Below are positions 49,495 through 63,200 of a stretch of 64,000 bases of DNA, piece after piece. The translations under genes and the position numbers were made by a program. Source of the stretch: Zeus faber (Eukaryota > Chordata > Actinopteri > Zeiformes > Zeidae); assembly GCA_960531495.1 (NCBI GenBank), contig OY482853.1:4363065-4427064 (forward strand), given 5' to 3'. Under the pieces are notes generated by a model. It saw nothing but the letters and a program-made list of their open reading frames with translations, ran no database searches and was not told the DNA's origin. The first letter of the stretch is position 1. Every line of letters begins with the position of its first letter.

Positions 49495-50097
49495 ATTCAA
49501 AACAGAAACTTTTATTTCATTTTGTTAATATTTTCCAGCCCTGTGTACAGTTAGGGTTTGGCCTCAGACCAATCAAATATTAAAGATATTTGTAAATGAA
49601 GTATGTGTTTCACTATATTTATATTCATGCACATTCTACGGCTCTTTTTGCAGGTCTGATGCACTTAATCTAGCATAGATATTGGCATGAGTTTATTTTC
49701 CTCTATACTAAACTAAAAAAAACAGACGGACCAAAGGGTCCTGCAGTGGACCGTGACTCATGGTATGAAAACCACCGATCAATAGAGCAGCAGACCGGGA
49801 AGAATATGTTGATCAGGGAAACATCCCATGCAGGTGCTAGCATCGTGGGGGTTCCCTCCAGCCTCCATTATGAAGCTGAATTAATTTCCATCTTTGATGC
49901 AACGCAGTGGAAAGACACACTGCGCTAAAGGAACCGTGACAAACTGGGTCTTCCCGAACAGGAAATAGCAAGATGCCGTTTCCTCCTTCCTAAACAAGGT
50001 TGACAAAAGCAGTCTTGAACTTGGCTTGTCCAAAAAGTTCTGGGACTCCCTTCCCTGATTGGTCCATGACTTCTTAAACATATTTTGGCCTCTACCG

Positions 50098-50640
50098 AGA
50101 GCTGGGCGATCTTGATCATTTTCAGGATAAAATTCTAATATTATTATTTTCAGTACAGTTTTTTCAGTCTGTTTCCCTCGACCTACAAAGACACAACACG
50201 ACCAGCAAATCGTACAGCAGAGGAACAACCACACGAACAGCCAATTGTTTGGCCAGTGTGCGTCCAGGTGCGCCGGGGCTTCCCCCGCTCTCTCCCCGGC
50301 CGCGGCTCTCTACGGCGGGGCAGCGCGCAGTGGGAACGAGGCCCCCACGGAGCTAACGCTGCGGGTCTTCCTCAGACACCAACTAGAACTGGAACTCGCC
50401 CTCCTCCCACCGCGAGCCGGGCGCGGCCCCCATTCCCGCCAGAGGAGGGCGATAAAAGAAAGAACCTGCGACTTTCAGTGACCTCTGGTCTGACACGGTC
50501 GGAGAGAGTCCCTCGGTCTGCTCCAAACGTTCAGGCATGTAATCACAGAGCCCAGATTCAGTAACCTTTCAGACGGTTCTCAGACAACAATGATGATTAT
50601 ATTATATATTTAAATGTATATAATATATATATTGTTATTT
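50098..50640 (-). repeat. right arm of the 0.5-kb inverted duplication
   Basis: Reverse complement of 48575-49075 with scattered differences and an extra G+C-rich part at about 50300-50440. The 1-kb spacer between the arms holds a SINE. Confidence 0.8.
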
Positions 50641-53618
50641 TTCTTTTTTGTTTACCTATTTTGTGGTTGACGTAAAGCCATGACAATACACTTAAAACCG
50701 TAAATTGAGCATTATTATTATTATTACCACCCCCGCAAAAGGACAGTGATTACAGAAAGAATCCACTATTTTCAGTTACGTTTGGTCTGACACGTCAGAG
50801 AGCATTATGTATTAGGGTTGGGCCATTTGTCACCATATGCTATATTTTCACAGTATTGAATATCATCCTCTCTGAACTAATCAAAATATGGAAGGAACTG
50901 GATGGACCCTAAAAATCTGGATATGTCTTGATAACAACACCATGAATATTAAACATTCATTAAAAAATTCTTTCCAAGGTAACAAGTTGTTTTCCTCAAT
51001 GAAACAGACAGTGCAAGTAGTGCAAATTTTCCCTTTCCTCATCGGACAGTACAGGTAGTATGCATGCATACTCTTTGGTTGATCATAAACTTGAAGGACC
51101 TGAGGCCTACAGTATACTACGAAGCAAGTTCAACATACCCTGGATATCTTTTGGTTTGCTGTCTTCACTCAGCCTAACAACCGCAATAACACATAAGTTA
51201 TAAAAAAAAATGAAAAACAGCCCGTTATTGGTTTTCTGACATTGGATTCTAAATCGGATATGAAATGATCGAATGATACCTGGACAACTGCCCCATCATT
51301 AAGGCTCAAGGAGATCTGACTATTATTACAATTGTGTATTCCATTAAATTAAATTCATGTGTTGTTTATTCATGTATTCTTACTAAGACAGTTCCAGCTC
51401 TACATTTTCAGATGCAAACCTGACAGTGTTAAACGGTCTTGGGAGCAGATAAAGAACAAATATTAAAACATAATTCAAACCGGTAAGTAGGCTTACATGC
51501 AAATCTTATAAGGCCAACAAGTACAAGGCTTTAGTGTGGTAATCAGTCCCTGTTTTAGGATGAGAACCTATCCCATCTCCTACATAGAATCCATAACATC
51601 GCTGGATAAAACATACCCGGTAAAGGCCGTACTGTAGGTAGTCATTCCCACATTGGCCTCCTCTACGGAAAAGTTCAGTACGGAGTCTCTACCCACACAG
51701 ATGACTGTTACGGATATCACCCGAGACTAGGCAACAGAATCAGTTCGGTTTTTAGACCAGCGGTTCGCTCCCCGTCTCCCTGCCTTCCCGGACGGACTCG
51801 GTTCCCAATTAGAGAGTCACAAAGAAAGTGTCCCCATTACGCACAGTTTCGTTCCATTCACACTTGTTTAGTTACATAAGGAGTAAAATAACGTAAAAAA
51901 ACACTGTTGTGGCGCACCGAGCGCTGGCACCCCATCTGGCCAGCTGGCATTTTACAAGAGAATTCATTGGTCGGTAGGTGCTTGGTGCTTTTATACGTGT
52001 TCTTCTGTTATCTCCAACACAACCTGCTCCGGAGGAGGTTAGGTGTGCAGGATGAGTTACCGTGGTGATGTACCACAGTTAAAAGGGAACCACCGTCGTG
52101 ACACTGAGAACCACCTTAGCTCGCTAACCCAAAATCCTGCTTCATAGTACAGGCTTCTGATGTTATGAACTTTGTGTTGTTGATAAAGACATGTTTGACA
52201 TTATGTTCCTTTAAGTATGGCCTCCTAAATTACTTAACCTATTGAAACTGAATCTACTAAGGTAGGAAAAGCAGCAGGAGGTCGGAGCTAAAATCCAAAG
52301 TTCAGAACCTTGAGGAGGTCACTTAACCCCAACCTGACTAAGCTTCTCTACTCTTATTTGAAACCATCACCGCAAAGTCAGAGAGCGGCGAAGGGAGAAC
52401 CGTTGCATGGGGAGTGATGAAGTGCTTAAGAAGACCTCAGGAATAATTTGCACAATAAATTATGTAAAAAAATAAAAAATAAATAAAAAGAAGAATAAGA
52501 AGTTTGCCACACACCCAAAAAGCAGACTTCTTGTTTCATTTCCTCTTAACTGGATTTATTTCGAAAGTAAGAATAGCAACGAGCGAGCAACGTGATTCAC
52601 ATTAGAGCTTGAGAGGGAAAACCTGCCCCTGCTTCTGACTGCAGAGAAAACTAAAATGTTTTGTTTTTTTTAAATAATAGTTTTTAACGTGGTTTATTCC
52701 TGCTTCCAGACGAATCTTGAAAGGGACAAATGGGCGTGCATGGGACAACCCACAGCGTTCTGCAGCAAACTGGTGCAAGAAGCTGCTTTGTGGCCTGAAG
52801 AGAGCCCATCCCCGAACTGGATGAATTCATGGGTTCATAAGTCCCATGACTTCTTTGCTATAGAGCTACCTGATTGACCAGGCAACTCACATAAGATATT
52901 TGCACTCAAGTTTTATTGCGCTGAATTACTGGAAGAAGAGCGTGAAATGTGAAATAAAGGGAGTACTGCAGTGGATAAAGACCAGATACAAGACAGAATT
53001 TAACAAAACTGTTTTCTTATTACAAAGGCACAGCAGAACCAAAACGGCCTTGACTGACTGAATAGAAAAATGGCTGGAACTGTGGTTGGAACATCTGTTT
53101 TCCTCACTCTGTTTTGGTTAAATTGATTTATAAGCCTTAACAAAACAGTAAAGGCCTATAATCAGAATATTTACCTCCAAATAAAACATTTAATTCAGCT
53201 CCTACATTTTAAAAAAAAGGTTGTGACTGAGAACTTGAATGATTTTATTCCAAAACAGGATAAATCTGTGTGTGTGTGGGGGGGGGATACTTCCTGGTAT
53301 TGGTCAGTCAGTATTTAAAAAAGATAAAGGAAAGATAACTATTAACTTTCTCTCATGAGTAATCATTAGCACTAGATTGTACATGGTGATATCAGCTCAA
53401 AGGAACAATTTAGGGATTTTCTACATCATTTCCATGTACTAGTCGTAGTAGTGACATTCTAAAAGATCACTAAAAGCTTGCAAATGCCTGTATTTATTGA
53501 AAAACACACAACTCCCCTCATAATAACTGCAGTACACTGAACAATCATACTGATTTGACAAAAAGCAAAAGTGACCTCTCCAATTATCTGCACAGAGGAC
53601 ATTACAAAAGGCTCTTCC
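50641..53618. other. intron 1 sequence, nothing certain
   Basis: Apart from the repeat X piece at 51780-51960 and an old repeat near 51240, I recognise no gene or element. gttgggccatttgtc near 50818 may be a DNA-element end. Confidence 0.35.
51780..51960 (+). mobile_element. dispersed repeat 'X', partial copy
   Basis: gagtcacaaagaaagtgtcc, ttacgcacagtttcgttcc and tggcgcaccg follow the order of 15980-16110. Confidence 0.5.
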
Positions 53619-53952
53619 TTAGGACTGGGCGATATTTACAAAATCAAATATTTTTGGAAAAATGCCTGTACGTCAATAATTTGACACCATTCTGGGGCTG
53701 ACGATTGCTGCTTTCATAAGAGAGATTTACAGAGAATAAATATTTGAGAACCAATCAATTCCTAATGTGGATATTATAACTACTGATTAGTAGAATAGTC
53801 TTTGGAGTTCAAAAAACCATATTACTTTATTGTAACGCTTCTCAAAGACAACATTTAACTGTATGACAACATTGCCAGAACAAAAAATCCCAGATGATAA
53901 CTAGTCTCATATCGCAATATCTATACTACATCAGTATGTTGGCCCAGTCCTT
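53619..53952. mobile_element. small MITE-like element
   Basis: aggactgggc at 53621-53630 recurs inverted as gcccagtcct at 53942-53951, bounding about 330 bp of AT-rich non-coding DNA with the tgggcgatat motif common at fish hAT-like ends. No clear target duplication. Confidence 0.45.
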
Positions 53953-56577
53953 GTTTGTGTTTCATAACGTTTGGTCTCCTCCTTAAACAGTACCCTTTTC
54001 TAAAGTCAAACTACAGAGCGGAAGGACTCCATCAGATCAGAGAGGCCTGAAGGAGCCCTGCAGCATCGTGGATCCCTGCAGCATCGTGGATCCCTGCAGC
54101 AGGCTGCAGCGTCCAACCACAGGTAGATCAGTTAGAAGGTGAAGGGATGCCCTGTCCTCCACTCTTAATCTAATCTACTATAAAAATCCAATATGGACAC
54201 AGTTTGGTCCCCCATAAAGATGGATGTATAGTGGCATTGTGGACATCAGACTACACTCTAATGCCAAACATACCAAGGTGTGATGGTTATCCAAGTCAGT
54301 CATAATGTGACGGCTATCCAAAATAATTATTTTTACATATATATAATACTGACACTACAGTTTCCGTCCAGGGACCTACATATCTATCTATCTGCATAGT
54401 GAGCTGATGGTTGATCGCACAATGGCGTCACAGAAGCACATCAAATACCGGAATTGGAAAAGAACAGATTTATTGCAAAAGGAGGAAGAGATCCCGCTCT
54501 ACTCCACCTCTACTCTACTTCCCTTTATTCTCCCTCTACTTCAACTGTATACTGCTCTACTGTTACTAGACTACACAGACCAGGGCTCCAGACGGCAACC
54601 ATTAAGTGGCATTTTGCGACCATTTTTGGAGATAGTGCTAGCAGCAGCGCGACTTGCAAATATGCAGACAGTTTTTTTCTCTTTTGAATCATCATTCATG
54701 TGAAACAGTAGGAGGGAGCGAGAATTGGTGTGTGCGTGTCAGTGAGAGTGAGTGAGATGCAGAGCTGAGGCTCTCCCAGTGTCCACAATATCAACATTGA
54801 CCACCACATATTGATTTTCAATATTATTTTTTTTTACTATTTAAAATTGGTAAAATCTGACCCAGTATAGAGTTGCACACAGCGCATTGATTTGCTCAGC
54901 CCCTCCATGCCTCTGTCCCTCTCTCTCTCTCTCCCTCCCTCACGCTCTGTCTAAGTCTCTCTAAGTCTCTCTCTCTTACAGAACAGCCCCTCCTCTCCGC
55001 GCACACTCTGAATTTAAAAAAAAAAAAAAAAAAAAAAAAGATCTTGCACGGGATGTTTTAAACATTCTGTTGGGTAGGGCACTGAAACCTGCTACCACTA
55101 TGGCACCAGTTCCTATTGATCGGTATGCCATGCCCAAGCTGCCAATTGAAATATCTGCCCTCCGGTGCTACGAAACTGCCACCCTTGAAAGGCTTGAAAT
55201 CCTCTGTATTGCTCAGTATGTCGCGCCGCCACCTTCCTCTCCCCTGCAAACGGTGCCACTCGCCATTTGGTCGAGAGTCAAACGGCAGCAGTGCTCGTCA
55301 ATGTCACATTATGGTCTCTTAGCCAATCTGATAAATGGGGCGGGTCGTAAATGTTTTCACTATGGATAATGTCCAGTATATACAAACTGTCAGTTATTTG
55401 TTAACTTATATAAAAAATGTACATTAAAGTATATGAAAAGTAATTAAGGACAAATGGGCTTAGTGCATTAAAAAAATCTAAGAAATAGCACCGATCTATT
55501 TTTTTTAATCACTTAATGATTTTTTCTGTTAAAGCACTACTTCACTTTGTGACTTTTTCCCTTAACATGAAACAGAACATTGATATTTCGGTAAATTGTC
55601 TGTTAATTACCAAAGCGTTTATCGGTAACACAGTTAAGATGGAAAAAATATGAATGTGTTGCGTTGCATGTCGATTTCTGTGCTTCTAAATTTTCTGCTG
55701 GGGCTCCTAAGATTTTCAGTAGGGAGCACTAAGCAGAGTGCTAATAGTGGAAAAAGTTAGGCTCGGGCTCTGCAGACTGTCAGCACTCACCAATGCACTG
55801 CCAACGGCCTATCGGCAAATAAGATGACATTAGCCGACGGCAGTGGCCGACGTTTATCTGTTGTGTCGCATCTGTTTTGCGCTGGCTAAATGTTGTGATG
55901 GTTATTTGCGCTTTGATGCCACGTTCACATGGACGGGAACGGATAACGGCACTTTCTGAACAGCGCGGGGGGAGCGAGGGGGAGGTACGACGGCAAAACG
56001 AAACAAGCGTGACAATACATTGCTATGGTGATGTACAAAGACTGCAATAAAATATATCAAACTAAATGATTTTGTGTCTGCTATTATATATAAGAATTTA
56101 TACAAGTTGTTACCTGGAGTAACAACTTATCACCGGACCAACCGCGGCATAGGACACCACCATGTCCAAAACCTCCATCTGCTGCCACGCTACAAACACC
56201 AAACAGCCTCCCTGCAATTCCTAAATTAAAAAACAATACTTTTATATCAATCACAGTTTTTATTTAAGCCATTTAAGCACGATATTCCAGAGAAAACGGC
56301 ATCTATTAGGTCCGTCACTGCAGTGGAGCAGTGGAGTCGGCTCCTCGCTTTCTCCGCCTCTGTAAGGTCACATCCGGCTGTTACTCCGACGCGGTAGGAG
56401 AGCAAAAAGTAATTTTTTTTTCCATTTGGATTATTGGCTTGATTATTTTAACTTTACTGCTTTTCAAACCCCTTTTACATTTAACTACGTTTCATTTATA
56501 CTTCCAAAAAATATTTTTTGTTGTGCTATGTAAGTACTGTAAAACTCTTCTCATTCAGTACGTAGTTGAATAGCAGG
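53953..56577. other. intron 1 sequence with degraded element ends
   Basis: cagggctccagacggcaacc near 54582 and ggggctcctaagattttc near 55700 look like opposite ends of one old DNA element of about 1.1 kb. A 21-bp A run lies near 55017-55039. Short direct repeats of cctgcagcatcgtggatc occur at 54058-54096. No gene recognised. Confidence 0.35.
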
Positions 56578-56585
56578 CTAAAAAG

Positions 56586-57931
56586 CGGGGCTGCCCACAG
56601 CTAAAGACTTTATCCATTAGTCATCAGTTCAAGCCATTAGTCGACCAATCGTTGCACTTTTACGATATTAATTTAATCATTATAATATATGTTTTTGGGG
56701 CATCAGCAAATTCAATTTGAGTTTCAGGGCTGAAGAGGAATGTTTTACCTAACATTGTTAACACTGTGCTAAATTGCAGATCAATACAAAACCTAATAAC
56801 CATCCTTTGACATATAAATGTAATTCACAAGCACTGCAGGCACAAAGCGAGCCACCTGTTAATTACACCGGTTAAACATTACATACTTTAAACTTATTAG
56901 CCCCTATTATTATTTTATTGGTGTACACATTTAAATTACATATGCAAGGGTACTCGGTATGTTATTTTTATTATTGTTAGGTTCGGTACGACCCCAACAG
57001 TTCAATACGCACGCGTGTACCACCGTATTACGATATCACGGTGAAAGTCCAACTGGCACATTGGTGCAGTGTACGGGTGCAAAGCAGCATGCCGTCAGTG
57101 CTGCTTCCTATAAAGTCAGCTGCTGCAGCTCCACCGGCCACGTCAGCCGCGCAGGGTCCGTGCCGAGCGATGCAGCATTTCTCTATTTTTGCACAAGGTC
57201 TTTTTTTTTTCAATAGATACACGAGACAAAACTACATAGAAATGTTTTTGTAAAGAGCGCAATCAATCAAGGTGTCCAGTTGTTAATTAAACACCCTGGG
57301 ACGGCTGTGTCGCTCTCTTTTATAAACTTCTCTTCAGACACTTGCTTCCATTCGCACCTGATAGTGTTGGGTCGGTCATGAGCGATCTGATTCTTTTGAA
57401 CAGCCCTTTTGTATGAAGGAAGGGAACTAGGTGATGAGCGGTTCTATTTGCTGTCATGTTTTATACTTTTATGTCGTGTTTCAGCCCTGGCTGACGTCAG
57501 GTTGTCAAAGCGACGGCACGCACCCACTGGTCTGACTGTGAGGTTCTATTTCAACCCCCATCAGCATTACATTATAATTATTTATTTATTTATTACAAAA
57601 TAAAGGCAATATTTATTTAGACCTGAAGATGAGTCGACTTCATGCTGCACGCACGCATAAAGCGAGCCGCCTGTTAAATACCCACAAAAGCCACTAATCG
57701 AAGGCTGTAATTATTCTTCTGAATGTGTTGGGACAACCAGCAAGGTGAAATGTTTGCTTTCAATTTATTTCAAATTAAAAGTCCTCGGTTTTAGGGTTAA
57801 TTTTGACAAGGAGCGGCTCCTGAATGTAGTTTATTTCTATTCAATTTTCCTGTGACCAACCGATCAATACAAAACACAAGTTGATTCTTCTGGTGGACTA
57901 ATGTTTGGTGGACTATTTGGGGGAACCCCTG
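56586..57931 (+). mobile_element. hAT-like non-autonomous element, 1.35 kb
   Basis: Same family as 29349-31860. Left end cggggctgcccacagc; right end, inverted, caggggttcccccaaa. Flanked by a perfect 8-bp target duplication, ctaaaaag, at 56578-56585 and 57932-57939. Interior blocks (ttttggggcatcagc, caatacaaaacctaataacc, gagccgcctgttaaat) match the other copy in order. No transposase frame. Confidence 0.75.
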
Positions 57932-57939
57932 CTAAAAAG

Positions 57940-59821
57940 GCTTTTAAAACATTTATTTTTCACAAAAGGAATCTTTGTCATGTGAAAGAAGGTTATATTA
58001 AAGGTTATTTCATGAATTTGTTTGAATTTGTGCTCAAAGATGATGTGATGAAGGGCTGAAAGACTTTGGACTTCACTTCAAAAACAGTTATATTATTTTG
58101 GCACAAAAGGGGGAATAAACAACAACAAAAACAAAAGTAAAAAAAAAAAAAAAAAAAAAAAGAATAAAAATCATTGGTTTCGGCATCGGCTATCGGCAAA
58201 AATGTTCATTTAAACATCATATCGGCCCAGAATTTCACAAGCCGTGCATCCCGACTTATCAAGTGTCCGCATCATCAGCAGCCATGCTTCATTTAAACAT
58301 AGATTGGCCGACTCATTAGCAACACAGAACATTGGGCAGAATAAGTCTAAATAGCCTCAAGCCAAATAAAAAGAAATGGATAATAAGCACCTCAAATGAG
58401 AACAATTTTGAAGATAAATCCCAAACATCTTAAAGAACATGTTCGATATAGACGGGTAGACGACTTCTGCAAGTCACTGCAGTAAACCGGAAGCTCTTTT
58501 TTAATCAAATGACATTTTCCAATCTTCCTCCACCTCGTCTCTGATGTCATCAGACCAAACTGCTGCTCCGCCATTAAAAGACGAGCTTTCTAAGCTGCAC
58601 AGTGGACTGAACCAAATCTGGAGACTGAAGGGACAATGACCCACAGCAAAGTGCCACCGTCCAAAAGCCTCATTCCTATTCCCCAGAGGAATCTGTTTCC
58701 GTTCACTGCTGAGAGCAGACCTGGAAGTCCTCAGGACGGACGAGAATCTACTTTGAAGAACAGTCGCTGATCATCTGCTCCTCCATTTGTCAGGAGCCAG
58801 AACCACATCAAAGCAGACCAGAGCCTTTCCATTCTCAACATGAATCCAGGGACGCAACCTGTCCTGAGCACACTGCGTCCATCCACGCAGTATAGTGTTC
58901 CTAAGAAAGTGAGCGTATAATGTATGCTGCATGCGCTTACTTGTCCATGCATGTGAAACCACACCAGACACATGGACAATCGGAGTGTCTGGGACCACTG
59001 AGAACCATTTGAACAAGTCAATAAAGTACTTGAAGTCACAGTTTCTAGGTTTAACTCAATGATACTAAAACCCTTGATCATGGTAGGAATCCCTCATGCA
59101 ACAGAAATACATTTTCCCATTTATGGAGATATTAATATATTGACATTACAGTATTTTCTTTATATCTGTGAGTTTAACACCGTTCTCAGAATGTTTTCAT
59201 CTTCTGCTCACACATCAACAGATACCATCCTCCTATGCCCAGGATATTATATTTGCAAATAATTACAGGGTGTATCAATTATTGCCGCTTTTCATGTATC
59301 GTAAAACATATTAATGTTCATAAATGCAATAATATAATTCAATCTATATATAGGAACAGTAGAAGAAAACTAACAATTTTATTTTGTTATATCATATGTA
59401 TATTGTGATATAGGAAATTACAATATTTTTCCATGTATTGTAAAATATGTGTGGATCACTTCCACAGATTTAAATGTATTTTCTCTGCCATATTGCATTT
59501 TAAAATGAGATTTCTTAGTGATTTTTTTTGTATGAAAAAACGCCAGGATGTCAGGATGACAGTTATTATAATTATTATTATTATTATTATTATTAGGCAG
59601 TGATGAGTCGATTAATTTAGATGTATGTTTGGCCAGTACAGTTTGTTATTGTGTTCATCATCATCATCATTATAATTATTATTACTATATGATGTATTGT
59701 TTTATTATGATTATGATTATGATGATCATTATTATTATGATGATGATTATTATTATGAATAAGCGTTTGGGGTTCATTTAGATGTATGACATTAATAAGA
59801 GATCGACTCCTGGGGACTCAC
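57940..59821. other. intron 1 sequence near exon 1
   Basis: gcatcggctatcggcaaaaa and gccgtgcatcccgac at about 58182-58255 mark an old DNA-element end. 58540-59080 looks non-repetitive. (ATT)n occurs at 59570-59597. No coding frame is supported. Confidence 0.35.
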
Positions 59822-59975
59822 TCCTGAAGGCGCTGATGAGCAGGCTTCCGTCCTTGATCAGCTCCTTGATGAACTTGTTGGTCCGCTCCAGCTCCACCTC
59901 ATGCGCCCACAGCCGCTCCCTGAAGGCCGGGCTGTCCGCGAACGAGTCACTGAACTCCAGCGTGGGGAGACCCAT
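59822..59975 (-). CDS. arhgap42: ARHGAP42/GRAF3-like RhoGAP, coding exon 1
   Basis: First coding exon, read on the minus strand, 51 codons plus one base. The peptide starts [10 protein letters not shown], contains [16 protein letters not shown] and ends SLLISAFR. This is the conserved start of the GRAF family (BAR-PH-RhoGAP-SH3 proteins that stimulate GTP hydrolysis by RhoA at membranes and actin structures). [11 protein letters not shown] and KDGSLLI fit GRAF3 (ARHGAP42) better than GRAF1 or GRAF2 as I recall them. The start is fixed by family conservation and has a good context, with A at -3 and G at +4. The exon ends AGG A followed by gtgagt, a strong phase-1 donor, and the split Asn codon is completed by exon 2 at 5834. 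The segment would form the first helix of the BAR domain. The frame is open upstream of this Met (see findings). Fish often carry a and b copies; I cannot tell which this is. Confidence 0.93.
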
Positions 59976-60172
59976 CGTTAAAATCCTCCGAAAGCCCAAC
60001 GAGAACCCACGAGAAAGCGGCCCTAGAAGCAGCGACGCGCGGGCTTCATCCTCCTCCAACTTCCAGAGACTTTCTTCAAACTTTCTCCAACTTCCGCCTT
60101 GTTCCGCTTCTCCGTCCGGGCGGAAACAGCGACTCCTGCCGGTCGGGCCGGAGACAACATGTGATATATAAT
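59976..60172 (-). promoter_or_regulatory. arhgap42: probable arhgap42 promoter and 5'UTR
   Basis: A short GC- and CpG-rich block directly upstream of the start codon, in contrast to the AT-rich DNA on both sides. On the gene strand a TATA-like run (ttatatatca) lies near 60160-60172, about 190 bp before the ATG, so initiation around 60130-60140 is possible. CpG density also suggests an ordinary CpG-island start. No transcript data are available, so the transcription start site is inferred. The block ends about 40 bp before a multi-kilobase minisatellite, so any proximal promoter must be very compact or must use the repeat. Confidence 0.55.
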
Positions 60173-60213
60173 ACAACAAGACCCCATCAACAAACATAGA
60201 GATAGATAAAGCC

Positions 60214-63200
60214 TTCAATAAATACTTTAATATATCCATCAATAAATACTTTAATATATCCATCAATAAATACTTTAATATATCCATCAATAAATACTTT
60301 AATATATCCATCAATAAATACTTCAATATATCCATCAATAAATACTTTAATATATCCATCAATAAATACTTTAATATATCCATCAATAAATACTTCAATT
60401 AATCCATCAATAAATACTTCAATATATCCATCAATAAATACTTCAATATATCCATCAATAAATACTTCAATATATCCATCAATAAATACTTCAATTAATC
60501 CATCAATAAATACTTCAATATATCCATCAATAAATACTTCAATTAATCCATCAATAAATACTTCAATATATCATCAATAAATACTTCAATATATCCATCA
60601 ATAAATCCTTTAATATATCCATCAATAAATACTTTAATATATCCATCAATAAATACTTTAATAAATCCATCAATAAATACTTCAATATATCCATCAATAA
60701 ATACTTTAATATATCCATCAATAAATACTTCAATATATCCATCAATAAATACTTTAATATATCCATCAATAAATACTTTAATATATCCATCAATAAATAC
60801 TTTAATATATCCATCAATAAATACTTCAATATATCCATCAATAAATACTTCAATATATCCATCAATAAATACTTCAATATATCCATCAATAAATACTTCA
60901 ATTAATCCATCAATAAATACTTCAATATATCCATCAATAAATACTTCAATATATCCATCAATAAATACTTTAATATATCCATCAATTAATACTTTAATAT
61001 ATCCATCAATAAATACTTCAATTAATCCATCAATAAATACTTCAATATATCCATCAATAAATACTTCAATATATCCACCAATAAATACTTCAATATATCC
61101 ATCAATAAATACTTCAATATATCCATCAATAAATACTTCAATATATCCATCAATAAATACTTCAATATATCCATCAATAAATCCTTTAATATATCCATCA
61201 ATAAATACTTTAATATATCCATCAATAAATACTTCAATAAATCCATCAATAAATACTTCAATATATCCATCAATAAATACTTCAATATATCCATCAATAA
61301 ATACTTCAATATATCCATCAATAAATACTTTAATATATCCATCAATAAATACTTCAATATATCCATCAATACATACTTCAATATATCCATCAATAAATAC
61401 TTCAATATATCCATCAATAAATACTTCAATATATCGATCAATAAATACTTCAATATATCGATCAATAAATACTTCAATAAATCCATCAATAAATACTTCA
61501 ATATATCCATCAATAAATACTTTAATATATCCATCAATAAATACTTTAACATATCCATCAATAAATACTTCAATATATCCATCAATAAATACTTCAATAT
61601 ATCCATCAATAAATACTTCAATATATCCATCAATAAATACTTCAATAAATCCATCAATAAATACTTCAATATATCCATCAATAAATACTTCAATATATCC
61701 ATCAATAAATACTTTAACATATCCATCAATAAATACTTCAATATATCCATCAATAAATACTTCAATAAATCCACCAATAAATACTTCAATATATCCATCA
61801 ATAAATACTTCAATATATCCATCAATAAATACTCCAATATATCCATCAATAAATACTTTTACATATCCATCAATAAATACTCCAATATATCCATCAATAA
61901 ATACTTTTACATATCCATCAATAAATACTTCAATATATCCATCAATAAATACTTCAATTAATCCATCAATAAATACTTCAATATATCCATCAATAAATAC
62001 TTCAATTAATCCATCAATAAATACTTCAATATATCCATCAATAAATACTTCGATATATCCATCAATAAATACTTTAATATATCCATCAATAAATACTTCA
62101 ATATATCCATCAATAAATACTTTAATATATCCATCAATAAATACTTCAATATTTCCATCAATAAATACTTCAATATATCCACCAGTAAATACTTCAATAT
62201 ATCCATCAATAAATACTTCAATATATCAATCAATAAATACTTCAATATATCCATCAATAAATACTTCACTATATCCATCAATAAATACTTCAATATATCA
62301 ATCAATAAATACTTCAATATATCCATCAATAAATACTTCACTATATCCATCAATAAATACTTCAATATATCCAACAATAAATACTTCAATATATCCATCA
62401 GTAAATACTTTAATATATCCATCAAAAATACTTCAATATATCCATCAATAAATACTTCAATATATCCATCAGTAAATACTTCAATATATCCATCAATAAA
62501 TACTTCAATATATCCATCAATAAATACTTCAATATATCCATCAGTGAATAAGTCCGCCAATAAATTGTTCAATATATCATCAATGCGTCTATAAATATAT
62601 CAATAAATACTTCAATATATCCATCAATAAATACTTTAATATATCCATCAATAAATACTTCAATAAATCCATCAATAAATACTTCAATATATCCATCAAT
62701 AAATACTTCAATATATCCATCAATAAATACTTCAATATATCCATCAATAAATACTTTAACATATCCATCAATAAATACTTCAATATATCCATCAATAAAT
62801 ACTTCAATAAATCCACCAATAAATACTTCAATATATCCATCAATAAATACTTCAATATATCCATCAATAAATACTCCAATATATCCATCAATAAATACTT
62901 TTACATATCCATCAATAAATACTTCAATATATCCATCAATAAATACTTCAATTAATCCATCAATAAATACTTCAATATATCCATCAATAAATACTTCAAT
63001 TAATCCATCAATAAATACTTCAATATATCCATCAATAAATACTTCGATATATCCATCAATAAATACTTTAATATATCCATCAATAAATACTTCAATATAT
63101 CCATCAATAAATACTTTAATATATCCATCAATAAATACTTCGATATATCCATCAATAAATACTTCAATATATCCATCAGTAAATACTTCAATATATCCAT

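Noticed and set aside
55070-55369. 99-codon frame at the G+C-richer stretch
   Set aside because: No recognisable motif, no splice partners, and it lies between apparent ends of an old DNA element.
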